Positions 41,961 to 50,256 of a stretch of 64,000 nt of DNA are shown here, piece after piece. A program made the translations under genes and the position numbers. Position 1 is the first letter of the stretch; every line of letters starts with the position of its first letter. This stretch comes from an uncultured Dorea sp. (GTDB lineage Bacteria > Bacillota_A > Clostridia > Lachnospirales > Lachnospiraceae), in contig CAJTRM010000018.1 of the NCBI GenBank assembly GCA_910578865.1, positions 5,005 through 69,004 of the forward strand, given 5' to 3'. The notes under the pieces were generated by a model. The model made no database searches. It saw only the letters and a program-made list of their open reading frames with translations, and was not told where the DNA came from.

Positions 41961-43331
41961 ATGAAAATGAAAAAGGCGCTTGCGCTTGGGCTTTCAGCGA
42001 TAATGACAATCGGTCTGCTGGCAGGCTGCGGAGGCAAGGAACAAGAGGTGAGTAAAACTGAGGATGGAAAAACAGTTCTCAGATTTGCGGCATTTGAAGG
42101 CGGAAACGGAACAGAAGTATGGAAGAAGATCGTAGAGGCCTTTGAGAAGGAGCATGATGATGTGAAAGTTGAGCTGGAGCTTTCATCAGAGCTTGACAAA
42201 GACCTGACAAAAGATTTCCAGAACGGAGATATTCCTGACGTTGTATATTACAATTTAGGACAGCCCAGCGCTTTTACAGAGACAATGCTGAAAGAAGAAG
42301 CAGTTGCTGATATCACAGATGTATTTGACGATGAACTGAAAGACAGGCTGGTAGGCGGTATTACAGAGAATGCTGCGGCTCAGCCATACGCTGACGGTAA
42401 GGTTTACCTTGCTCCGATCATTTATACACCTACAGGCTTTTGGTACAACAAAGATCTGTTTGAGGGAGACAATAAGAAATATGACCTTCCTACAACATGG
42501 GAGGAATTCTTTGCACTGGGCGACAAGGCAAAAGCAGACGGTATTGCATTATTTACATATCCTACCAACGGATATTTTGATACAACGATGTATCAGATGC
42601 TGAGCCAGGCAGGCGGATTTGAGTTCTATAACAAGGCTGTAAATTATGATGCCGGCACATGGACATCCGCAGAAGGAAAAAAAGTTATCGATACAATCGC
42701 AAAACTTGTTTCAGCTGATTATCTTCAGGCTGACACCGTTGCAAATGCAAATGCAGACGGCGGGTTCAAGATCAACCAGCAGAATGTGATTGACAATAAA
42801 GCTTTATTTATGCCGAACGGCAACTGGGTTATCGGTGAGATGGCAGATTCTACACCGGCAGACTTTAACTGGAGCATGATGGCGCAGCCGAAATTCTCAG
42901 CAGACCAGTCCAACTATATCTACACATTTACAGAGCAGATGTGGGTTCCGGCAGACGCTCCGAACCTGGATCTTGCAAAAGAATTCATTAAGTTTATGTA
43001 CTCTGATACAGTAGTAGAGATTATGCTTGCAAACGAAACGACTGACAAAGAGACAGGAGAGACATCTCCGGCACCGATCGTACCTCCGGTTATCGGAGCA
43101 TCCGATGCTCTTCCGGACGGACCGGTAAAGGCTACTTATGAACTGGCAGCTTCCGAGGGTTATGAAGTGGTTGCAGGTACATGGGCAACAACAGAGGCTA
43201 TTGAAGGATTTGATATGGCAAAAACAGTATACGGATCCATCGACGGACTTGCTACAGGCGATGTGACAGTAGATGCATATCAGACACAGTTAGTTGAAGC
43301 ATGGGAAAAGTTAGCGGAAAACGTTAAATAA
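41961..43331 (+). CDS. Sugar ABC transporter substrate-binding lipoprotein (CUT1)
   Basis: A 456-residue binding protein with lipoprotein signal (LSAIMTIGLLAGCGG, cysteine near residue 22) and a CUT1-type body (VLRFAAFEGGNGTEVWKKIVEAFEKEH; TPTGFWYNKDLFEG; NGNWVIGEM). AAAAAGGAGGAG lies before ATG 41961. It heads the importer operon under the AraC element and probably binds the beta-galactosyl disaccharide cleaved by the GH112 enzyme. No frameshift, in contrast to the similar importer at 27-30 kb. Confidence 0.92.
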   Translation: MKMKKALALGLSAIMTIGLLAGCGGKEQEVSKTEDGKTVLRFAAFEGGNGTEVWKKIVEAFEKEHDDVKVELELSSELDKDLTKDFQNGDIPDVVYYNLGQPSAFTETMLKEEAVADITDVFDDELKDRLVGGITENAAAQPYADGKVYLAPIIYTPTGFWYNKDLFEGDNKKYDLPTTWEEFFALGDKAKADGIALFTYPTNGYFDTTMYQMLSQAGGFEFYNKAVNYDAGTWTSAEGKKVIDTIAKLVSADYLQADTVANANADGGFKINQQNVIDNKALFMPNGNWVIGEMADSTPADFNWSMMAQPKFSADQSNYIYTFTEQMWVPADAPNLDLAKEFIKFMYSDTVVEIMLANETTDKETGETSPAPIVPPVIGASDALPDGPVKATYELAASEGYEVVAGTWATTEAIEGFDMAKTVYGSIDGLATGDVTVDAYQTQLVEAWEKLAENVK

Positions 43332-43359
43332 TAACTTGAACCATTCATCAGTTAATCGG

Positions 43360-43388
43360 ACGGTGAGTCATCGTGACTCACCGTTTTT
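43360..43388 (+). terminator. Stem-loop with T run between binding-protein and permease genes
   Basis: ACGGTGAGTCA (43360-43370) pairs perfectly with TGACTCACCGT (43374-43384), then TTTTT. Same position as the structure at 28308-28344 in the other importer operon; likely a partial terminator that keeps the binding protein more abundant than the permeases. Confidence 0.85.
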
Positions 43389-43407
43389 GTAAAAAGGAGA
43401 AGAGAGT

Positions 43408-44298
43408 ATGAACAGAAAAAGTTCAGAGAGAAAATTCGTGTTTATATGCCTTGCTCCGGCAACCATTTTGCTTGTTCTCCTTATGTTTATTCCAACGGTA
43501 AACGTATTCAGAATGTCATTATACAAAATGGGCGGTATTACGAACAGCCAGAAATTCGTAGGTTTTAAGAATTTTCAGAGTATAATGGAAGATACTAATT
43601 TCCTTCAGGCTATGCAGAACCAGATTTTGATCATTGTTATGGTAACGCTTTTTACGATAATACTTGCCGTGTTATTTGCAACTTTACTGCAAAGAGGGTC
43701 ATTTAAAGGGAACAACCTGTTCCGCGTAATCTTCTATATCCCGAATATTTTGAGTATTGTTGTTATTGCAGGTATTTTCGGAGCAATTTATAATCCAAGT
43801 ACCGGACTTTTGAATACATTCCTGCGGGCCATAGGCCTGGACGTTCTTGCACGCCAGTGGATGTCGGAGGGGCAGATCCCGATCTATGCGGTGATCTTTG
43901 CACTTGTATGGCAGGCGATCGGATATTATATGGTCATGTATATGGCAAGCATGGCTGCAATCCCGCCGGATTATTATGAGGCTGCTTCACTTGACGGGGC
44001 GACAGAACTTCAGATGTTTTCAAAGATTACATTTCCTCTGATCTGGAGTAATATCCGTACAACGCTTACATTCTATATTATCAGTACGATCAACTTAAGC
44101 TTTCTGTTTGTCCAGATTATGTCAGGCGGCGGTCCGAACGGAAAGACAGAGGTTGCCCTTAACTATATGTACAAGCAGGCGTACGGGAATAGTTCGTATG
44201 GTTATGGTATGGCGATCGGCGTAGTAATATTTATCTTCTCGTTTGCTCTTGCTGCAATCGTGAATAAGATTACAGACCGAGAAGTATATGAATTCTAA
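43408..44298 (+). CDS. Sugar ABC transporter permease (MalF-like)
   Basis: A 296-residue CUT1 permease with six membrane segments and EAA loop EAASLDGATELQMFSKITFPL. AAAAAGGAGAAGAG precedes the ATG. It is intact and lies between its binding protein and the second permease. The ATPase (MsmK-type) is not encoded here, which is common for CUT1 systems sharing one ATPase. Confidence 0.92.
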   Translation: MNRKSSERKFVFICLAPATILLVLLMFIPTVNVFRMSLYKMGGITNSQKFVGFKNFQSIMEDTNFLQAMQNQILIIVMVTLFTIILAVLFATLLQRGSFKGNNLFRVIFYIPNILSIVVIAGIFGAIYNPSTGLLNTFLRAIGLDVLARQWMSEGQIPIYAVIFALVWQAIGYYMVMYMASMAAIPPDYYEAASLDGATELQMFSKITFPLIWSNIRTTLTFYIISTINLSFLFVQIMSGGGPNGKTEVALNYMYKQAYGNSSYGYGMAIGVVIFIFSFALAAIVNKITDREVYEF

Positions 44299-44315
44299 AA
44301 AGGAGGGCGGAAAAC

Positions 44316-45185
44316 ATGAAGAATGGGAAAACAGGAAAGATTATTTCTAAAATATTAGTGTATATTGCTCTTCTTACGCTGGCAATTTCCGTTATTATAC
44401 CGGTCGGCTGGGTGTTTATGGCAAGCTTTAAGCGCAATTCAGAATTTATCGGCGCCGACGTGAGTCCGTGGGCGCTGCCCAAGCAGTTATTTTATCAGAA
44501 CTTTATCGTGGCATTCAAGGACGCCAATATGGGAACGTTCTTCTTTAACTCAGTCATTGTCACGGCGCTTGCGATGATACTGCTGCTTGTGCTTGCACTG
44601 CCGGCATCCTATGTACTGGCCAGGTTTAATTTCAGAGGAAAGAAGCTTCTTAACGGCGGATATATGGCAGGGCTTTTCATTAATATCAATTATATCGTGG
44701 TGCCGATCTTCCTGATGCTCAGTTCGGCAAACAGAGCGCTCGGGGTAGAGTGGTTCCTGAATAACAGATTCGTTCTGGCGGTTGTCTATGCTGCCAGCGC
44801 GCTGCCGTTCACGGTGTATCTTCTAAGCGGTTATTTTAAAACGCTTCCGAGAGGCTTTGAGGAGGCGGCTTATATTGACGGCTGCGGCTACTTCAAAACG
44901 ATGGTTAAGATTATGATACCGATGGCAAAGCCAAGTATTATCACTGTGATTTTATTTAATTTCCTGTCATTTTGGAATGAATATATTATCGCTTATACAT
45001 TGATGGACGGAAATGATACGCTTGCAATGGGACTTAAGAATCTGATGGCGGTGGAAAAAACAGCAACCAATTACGGTATCATGTATGCCGGACTGGTAAT
45101 CGTTATGCTACCGACTCTGATTCTCTATATTGCAGTTCAGAAACGGCTGACAGAGGGCATGACTCTCGGCGGATTGAAAGGTTAG
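44316..45185 (+). CDS. Sugar ABC transporter permease (MalG-like)
   Basis: A 289-residue CUT1 permease with EAA loop EEAAYIDGCGYFKTMVKIMIPM and the C-terminal LKG. It starts 18 bases after the first permease behind AAAAGGAGGGCGG and completes the membrane part of the GH112-linked importer. Confidence 0.92.
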   Translation: MKNGKTGKIISKILVYIALLTLAISVIIPVGWVFMASFKRNSEFIGADVSPWALPKQLFYQNFIVAFKDANMGTFFFNSVIVTALAMILLLVLALPASYVLARFNFRGKKLLNGGYMAGLFININYIVVPIFLMLSSANRALGVEWFLNNRFVLAVVYAASALPFTVYLLSGYFKTLPRGFEEAAYIDGCGYFKTMVKIMIPMAKPSIITVILFNFLSFWNEYIIAYTLMDGNDTLAMGLKNLMAVEKTATNYGIMYAGLVIVMLPTLILYIAVQKRLTEGMTLGGLKG

Positions 45186-45195
45186 GGAGGGCGTA

Positions 45196-45360
45196 ATGAG
45201 TAAAGTAAGATCTATAATTATGATTCTGGTATTTATTGTCTGCCTTGCTTTGGTTATTGTCGGCCAGAGAAATATCGGCGTACAGGGGCTTGCTATGGAG
45301 ATCGCAGGACTGGCCGGACTTCTGACACTTTTATTTGTGTATAATCATCAATTTAAATAA
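45196..45360 (+). CDS. Small membrane protein (DUF6903-like, 54 residues)
   Basis: ATG 45196 lies ten bases after the permease stop behind GGGAGGG. The 54-residue product has two hydrophobic segments (IIMILVFIVCLALVIVGQ and AGLAGLLTLLFVYN) joined by a short loop with QRNIG, a form I associate with the small DUF6903 proteins found at the end of sugar ABC operons in Lachnospiraceae. It is probably an accessory to the importer; no function is established. Confidence 0.75.
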   Translation: MSKVRSIIMILVFIVCLALVIVGQRNIGVQGLAMEIAGLAGLLTLLFVYNHQFK

Positions 45361-45391
45361 GCCTTTCGCATCTGCTAACTGTGCACGCCGG

Positions 45392-45420
45392 TTGTATTTT
45401 GGGGCAGATGTTGGTATAAT
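45392..45420 (+). promoter_or_regulatory. Promoter of the PHP-domain gene
   Basis: TTGTAT (45392-45397), 17 bases, TATAAT (45415-45420), giving transcription about 25 bases before the gene at 45452. Confidence 0.75.
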
Positions 45421-45451
45421 AAGTTTAAAAGACGGCAAAGGAGGCTTACTT

Positions 45452-46279
45452 ATGAAATTGGATATGCACTGTCATGTAAAAGAAGGATCCTTAGACAGCA
45501 AGGTAAGCTTGGATGAATATATTACCAAATTAAAAGAGTATGGGTTCGACGGAATGCTGGTTACTGACCATGACACATATAAAGGGTACCGGCATTGGAA
45601 ATATCATATGAAGGACAAGGTTCACGAGGATTTTGTCGTATTAAAGGGAATTGAATACGATACCTGCGATGCCGGGCATATTATCTGTATCATGCCGGAG
45701 GGAGTGAAGATGCGCCTGCTGGAAATGAGGGGGCTTCCGGTGGCAGTCCTGATTGATTTTGTGCACCGGCACGGGGGGATCTTGGGGCCTGCACACCCAT
45801 GCGGGGAAAAGTATATGAGCTTTACCAACACGAAGAGATATTACCGGTCGCCGGAGTTGATGAAGCGGTTTGATTTTGTGGAGGCCTTTAATTCCTGCGA
45901 GCCAGAGTGCTCCAACGAAGGAGCCATGAAGCTTGCCCAGAAATACAAAAAGCCGGGGATCGGCGGAAGTGACGCCCATAAGTTAGAATGTGTGTCGCAG
46001 GGGTATACGATTCTTCCCAAGCGGGTGAATTGTGAGACGGAACTGATCTCTTTGATCCGGCAGAAGGCTCCCATTGAGGCCGGCGGTACGTTGTATGACA
46101 AGACGACGAAGGAACGGATCGGGAAGGCGAGCAAGATCCTGGCCTATTCCTTCTGGTTTTACAATAAGAGCGGCGAGATCATCAAGAGGCATAAGAGGAG
46201 AAAGAAAGGGGAGGTTGAAAACCCCATTGATCCGATTGATCCCATTGAGATCCCGTATCTGCAGAGCCGACAGGGGTAA
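45452..46279 (+). CDS. PHP-domain metal-dependent phosphoesterase-like protein
   Basis: A 275-residue PHP protein. Metal ligands are visible as MHCHVKEGS, VTDHDTYKG, GIEYDTCDAGHI, PAHPCGE and GGSDAHKLE, in the order of the PHP fold. The C-terminal 40 residues are basic then acidic/proline-rich (KRHKRRKKGE, NPIDPIDPIEIP). AAAGGAGG fixes ATG 45452. The family includes histidinol phosphatases and nucleotide phosphoesterases; the substrate here is unknown. It has its own promoter and terminator. Confidence 0.85.
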   Translation: MKLDMHCHVKEGSLDSKVSLDEYITKLKEYGFDGMLVTDHDTYKGYRHWKYHMKDKVHEDFVVLKGIEYDTCDAGHIICIMPEGVKMRLLEMRGLPVAVLIDFVHRHGGILGPAHPCGEKYMSFTNTKRYYRSPELMKRFDFVEAFNSCEPECSNEGAMKLAQKYKKPGIGGSDAHKLECVSQGYTILPKRVNCETELISLIRQKAPIEAGGTLYDKTTKERIGKASKILAYSFWFYNKSGEIIKRHKRRKKGEVENPIDPIDPIEIPYLQSRQG

Positions 46280-46291
46280 GAGATCCGTAAC

Positions 46292-46333
46292 AAAAGGAGG
46301 CTGTGATCCGGACAGATCACGGCCTCCTCTTTT
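46292..46333. terminator. Bidirectional terminator between PHP gene and metQ
   Basis: AAAAGGAGG with TGTGATC pairs across a short loop with GATCAC and CCTCCTCTTTT. A run on the left and T run on the right serve the two convergent units. Confidence 0.85.
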
Positions 46334-46377
46334 GTAGTCTGTACTGCCGTCCGTTTTTGGCCGGCTTTATAATGATC

Positions 46378-47235
46378 CTAATATTTTGAGCAGTGTACGG
46401 CAGCGCTTCCTAAATGATCTTCGATCACGGCGCCGGCAGCTTCTCCGCCCATAGATTCCTGGAGATCCTTTGCCCACTGTGCGTCTTTATTCTCTTCTTT
46501 TACAGCAATAAGGATTCCGTATTCCTTCCCTACCTCTGTCGGGTCGTATGCAAGGGCGCTTTCCGGATCTAAGCCGGCTTCCTGCATTGCGATAGGATAG
46601 CAGACGCCTGCATCCAGATCGTCCAGGATCGTAGGGATGGATTCGGAGTCAACTTCTGCTAATTCTAAGTTGAATTTATTTTCTTCGATCTCTAACTGAG
46701 AATATTCTTCAAAGCCGTCCTTTAATGTAATCAGTCCTTCTGCGGCCAGGAAGCGAAGCGCCCTGGAACGGTTCGTAGGATCTCTCGGGATACCGATCTT
46801 CATACCTTCGCCGATTTCATCAACGCTTTTAAGCTTGTTGGAATACAGGCCGAAGCAGGTATAATAGATGGAGTCGCCGGCCGGCACCAGATCTCCGCTG
46901 TTTTCTTCGTTAAAGTTATCCATATATGCCTGATGCTGAATGAAGTTTGCCTCTATGCTTCCTTCTTCAATTGCGTTATTGGATACGATCGGGTCCTCGA
47001 TGACGGAAACCTCAAGAGTATAACCCTTTGCCTCGAAGTCCTCCTTAATGGCATTGATTAGCTCTTCTTTCATCGGATCACCTGCAGCGAGGCGGATTGT
47101 GTCTGTCTCTTTTTTCTCTTCTTTTACTTCTTGCTCTGTTTCTGTGCCCTCGGCCTTCTTTTCGTCAGAGCCGCATGCTGTCATGCTCAAAACCAGAGCC
47201 GTTACACTTAAAAGTGCGATCAGTTTTTTCTTCAT
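46378..47235 (-). CDS. metQ: Methionine ABC transporter substrate-binding lipoprotein MetQ
   Basis: A 285-residue NlpA/MetQ lipoprotein: signal with TALVLSMTACGSDEK (lipid-modified cysteine), a charged linker rich in E and K, then IRLAAGDPMKEELI, NFIQHQAYMDNFN, and IPRDPTNRSRALRFLAAEGLI, typical for methionine-binding proteins. It is the last gene of metNIQ on the minus strand. Confidence 0.92.
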   Translation of the reverse strand: MKKKLIALLSVTALVLSMTACGSDEKKAEGTETEQEVKEEKKETDTIRLAAGDPMKEELINAIKEDFEAKGYTLEVSVIEDPIVSNNAIEEGSIEANFIQHQAYMDNFNEENSGDLVPAGDSIYYTCFGLYSNKLKSVDEIGEGMKIGIPRDPTNRSRALRFLAAEGLITLKDGFEEYSQLEIEENKFNLELAEVDSESIPTILDDLDAGVCYPIAMQEAGLDPESALAYDPTEVGKEYGILIAVKEENKDAQWAKDLQESMGGEAAGAVIEDHLGSAAVHCSKY

Positions 47236-47273
47236 GTCTTTCTCCTTTGCTTTTTTATATTTTTACAATACAG

Positions 47274-47930
47274 TTATTTTAATTTGCTGTACAGTAAATT
47301 ACCGATTGACTGGATGGATTGTACCAGTATGACCAGAATCAACACGGTGCCGTACATAATGACATCGTTAAAGCTCTGGTATCCATAGATCAGCGCTACA
47401 TTTCCAAGACCTCCTGCTCCCAGGGCTCCGGCCATGGACGAACTGCCCAGGATGGAGATCACAACCAGTGTAACGCTGATACACATAGACGGGATCGCTT
47501 CCTTTAGCATTACCTTGAAGATAATATAGAAGTTGGAGGCGCCAAAGGCTTTGGCGGCTTCGATCATTCCCGGTGTGACTGCCTTTAGGTTCCCTTCAAA
47601 TACCCTTGCTACAAAGGGACAGGCTACGATGACCAACGGAAATAATGCCGCATTTTTTCCGATGGTGGTGCCCATCACTGTCCTGGTGACAGGCAGGATG
47701 GTTACTGCCAGTATAAGAAAGGGAAAAGAACGCAGAATGTTAACGGCTACGTTCAACAGGCGGTAGAAATATTTATGGGGCGCCAGGCCGTCTTCTGCCG
47801 TAATTACTAATATCACTGCAAAACCAAATCCCAGGATACAGGAAAATACAGTTCCCCAGAATGTCATATAAAGACTTTCCCACAGAGCCGGGAGCATTAT
47901 CATCTTAATCACCAATACCGGATCATTCAT
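47274..47930 (-). CDS. metI: Methionine ABC transporter permease MetI
   Basis: A 218-residue permease with five membrane segments and the loop GMIEAAKAFGASNFYIIFKVML characteristic of MetI. Its start overlaps the end of metN by eight bases, so the two subunits are translationally coupled. metQ begins 38 bases further on. Confidence 0.93.
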   Translation of the reverse strand: MNDPVLVIKMIMLPALWESLYMTFWGTVFSCILGFGFAVILVITAEDGLAPHKYFYRLLNVAVNILRSFPFLILAVTILPVTRTVMGTTIGKNAALFPLVIVACPFVARVFEGNLKAVTPGMIEAAKAFGASNFYIIFKVMLKEAIPSMCISVTLVVISILGSSSMAGALGAGGLGNVALIYGYQSFNDVIMYGTVLILVILVQSIQSIGNLLYSKLK

Positions 47931-48891
47931 TTCCTGCCACCTCCCATTTTACCTGCAGACTGTCCAGGTATTCCCTGATCTTATGGAAATCCTGCTGCCT
48001 GACATTCAGCATTGCCGTACAGATCACTTCATCCCGGAATTTCTCAAGACGTGAATAAAGGACGGAAAATCTGACCATTGTTGCAGTTGTAATATCGGGG
48101 ATCAGGGATCTGTTTTCCATAGTTTCTTTGAAAATAATCCTCAGATTTACCCCGTCCTCCGGAAGCACTTCTGATTCGTCGCCAAGCAGGCGTTTCAAAG
48201 AGTCCGGCTGGTTCAGGAAGATTTCCGAGACATTTCCGCAGTCGGCAATCCCGCCTTCTTCCATAACAGCCACTCTGTGGCAGATAGACCGTATGACTTC
48301 CATCTCGTGAGTAACAAGCAAAATAGTGATCCCCAGACGTTCATTAATGTCTCTTAACAGCTGGAGAATTGATTTTGTTGTCTTTGGATCCAGGGCCGAG
48401 GTTGCCTCATCGCTCAAAAGGATCTCCGGTTCCAGGGAAAGAGCTCTTGCGATTGCCACACGCTGTCTCTGGCCGCCGCTTAAGTTTCGGGGTTTTTCAT
48501 ACAGCTTGTCCTCGATCCCTACGATCTGCGCCAGTTCCCTGACCTTTGTATCAATTGCTTCTTTCGGGTATTTCCAGCATTCCATGGGGGCGGCAATATT
48601 TTTATATACATTCTGCCTTTCCAGGAGTGCAAAGTGCTGAAAGATCATTCCGATGCCTTTCCGGTACTGACGGATATCCCTGCTCTTTTTCAGTTCTACG
48701 GTATGCCCTTTTATGCTGATAGAACCAGTATCTTTCTCGTCCAGTAGGTTAATGCAGCGTAAAAGTGTAGATTTACCTTCTCCGCTTTTGCCGATTAACC
48801 CGAAGATCTCACCCTTTTTTACTTCCAGAGACACGTCCTTCAGGACATGTAAGCTTCCAAAACTTTTATTTAAATTTTCAATTTTTATCAT
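47923..48891 (-). CDS. metN: Methionine ABC transporter ATP-binding protein MetN
   Basis: A 322-residue ATPase: Walker A GKSGEGKST, signature LSGGQRQRVAIARALS, Walker B ILLSDEATSALD, followed by the C-terminal NIL domain (LRIIFKETMENRSLIPDITT), which senses intracellular methionine in this family. The start at 48891 follows GAGGAG on the minus strand; a TTG six codons earlier overlaps that site and is rejected. No SAM riboswitch is seen upstream. Confidence 0.94.
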   Translation of the reverse strand: MIKIENLNKSFGSLHVLKDVSLEVKKGEIFGLIGKSGEGKSTLLRCINLLDEKDTGSISIKGHTVELKKSRDIRQYRKGIGMIFQHFALLERQNVYKNIAAPMECWKYPKEAIDTKVRELAQIVGIEDKLYEKPRNLSGGQRQRVAIARALSLEPEILLSDEATSALDPKTTKSILQLLRDINERLGITILLVTHEMEVIRSICHRVAVMEEGGIADCGNVSEIFLNQPDSLKRLLGDESEVLPEDGVNLRIIFKETMENRSLIPDITTATMVRFSVLYSRLEKFRDEVICTAMLNVRQQDFHKIREYLDSLQVKWEVAGNE

Positions 48892-49005
48892 GGATTGTGC
48901 TCCTCGCAATAATTGACTCTTAATATATCACAGTAAAAAATACATGTAAAATTGTTATTTTAAATAAACTTCTTTATATATTAATAATATCAATAAGTTA
49001 ATGTA

Positions 49006-49034
49006 TTGTTGAAATATTCACTTTTGCTTATAAT
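49006..49034 (+). promoter_or_regulatory. Promoter of the uroporphyrinogen-decarboxylase-family gene
   Basis: TTGTTG (49006-49011), 17 bases, TATAAT (49029-49034). It lies in the AT-rich region shared with the divergent metN gene. Confidence 0.65.
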
Positions 49035-49065
49035 TGGAACAAGGATTAAGAAAAGGAGATCGGAG

Positions 49066-50187
49066 ATGGATTTGGAGATACTGAAAAAAAGACTGGAAGC
49101 TATGCCGGATCAAATGACGCCGGCTGAACGGAGCGAGGCATATGCCTGTGGAAAAGAAGTGGATTATCTTCCCTTTTCCTTTCCGGGCTGCGGGGAGACA
49201 CTGGCCTCGCTTTATGGGTTTACGGTTCGGCAATATCGGTGTGATTTTGAGATTCACTGTCATATTATGGAGGCCTTGCAGCAGGAATTCGGAGTCCCTG
49301 TCGCTGCCTCTGCCAAGCTTGGGCTAAAGGGTGTCGGAGAAGCGCTGGGCTCTGTGGTTCTTTATCCTGAAAACGCTATTGATTATGTGGAGCGGTATAT
49401 TTTGACGGACTACAGCCTTTTGCCTTCTCTGGAATTCGATCCGCATTCCAATGCATTTTTACAGGACAAAGTCCGGCATATTCATAAATTAAAAAAACAC
49501 TACGGGGACGCGGTTCCGGTTGGAATCAATTTGGGCGGGCCGCTGTCGTCTGCTGCATCTGTCCGCAGGATGGAACTTCTTTTGAGAGATATGCGCAGGG
49601 ATCCGGAAAACCTGCACAGATTATTGGAGTTTGTGGTGTATTGTCTGCTGGCCTGGGTCGGTTATGTGAAACAGGAGTTTGGGTCGGTGTCTGTAGGGAT
49701 TGCGGATCCGGTTTCTTCCTATACCCTGATCAGCGATAAAATGTTCCGGAAATTTTCCAAACCGTATCTGGAGAAACTGATAAAGGGCATTTTTGAGCTC
49801 ACCGGCAGTACTCCCGGAATCCATATCTGCGGACGTTCCAAACCAATCTGGAAGGATCTGGCCGAGATCGGGTTTCGCAGCTTTTCTGTAGATAATTGTG
49901 AGGATCTGGAGGAACTGAAAGAAAGTGTCGGGGATCAAATGCAGATTTGCGGAAACGTTCCTCCTGTAGATGTTATGCTTAGGGGAACACCCGAGGATGT
50001 GACAGCCGCTGTACATGACTGTATCAGAAAAGCAAGTGATAATCCGGAAGGATATGTTCTGGATGTAGGATGTCAATTGCCGATCGGTACTCCGAGAGAA
50101 AATATCTATGCGTACATCTGTGCGGCCAAGTATTACGGAAGAAAAGCTCAAAAAGGCAGGCTGTGCGAAGGACTTTTTACAGAATAA
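49066..50187 (+). CDS. Uroporphyrinogen decarboxylase (URO-D) family protein, probable methyltransferase type
   Basis: A 373-residue URO-D-fold protein. It lacks the heme-pathway N-terminal signature but has HICGRSKPIWKDLAEIGFRSFSVDNCEDL and MQICGNVPPVDVMLRG, with the H-x-C and downstream C that bind zinc in MtaA/MtbA/CmuA-type methylcobamide:thiol methyltransferases. Similar proteins demethylate methoxy or methylthio compounds with a corrinoid protein. It is divergent from methionine transporter genes, which hints at sulfur or methyl metabolism. AAAAGGAGATCGGAG precedes ATG 49066. Not part of a heme cluster. Confidence 0.8.
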   Translation: MDLEILKKRLEAMPDQMTPAERSEAYACGKEVDYLPFSFPGCGETLASLYGFTVRQYRCDFEIHCHIMEALQQEFGVPVAASAKLGLKGVGEALGSVVLYPENAIDYVERYILTDYSLLPSLEFDPHSNAFLQDKVRHIHKLKKHYGDAVPVGINLGGPLSSAASVRRMELLLRDMRRDPENLHRLLEFVVYCLLAWVGYVKQEFGSVSVGIADPVSSYTLISDKMFRKFSKPYLEKLIKGIFELTGSTPGIHICGRSKPIWKDLAEIGFRSFSVDNCEDLEELKESVGDQMQICGNVPPVDVMLRGTPEDVTAAVHDCIRKASDNPEGYVLDVGCQLPIGTPRENIYAYICAAKYYGRKAQKGRLCEGLFTE

Positions 50188-50198
50188 AGAAACGCCGG

Positions 50199-50239
50199 AA
50201 AAAGCCGCGGGTTTCATAGTCCGGGCCCCGCGGCTTTTT
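50199..50239. terminator. Bidirectional terminator between URO-D-family gene and feoB
   Basis: AAAAAGCCGCGGG (50199-50211) pairs with CCCGCGGCTTTTT (50227-50239), giving a 13-base stem usable by both convergent units. Confidence 0.88.
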
Positions 50240-50256
50240 GTGACAGGCATAAAAGT

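Noticed and set aside
45441..46377. Possible mobile-element boundary at the repeated GATCC words in the PHP gene end
   Set aside because: The PIDPID repeat is coding low complexity; no inverted repeats, target duplication or transposase found.
48892..49065. SAM riboswitch upstream of metNIQ
   Set aside because: The divergent gap is too short and AT-rich; the kink-turn and conserved cores of the S-box are not seen.
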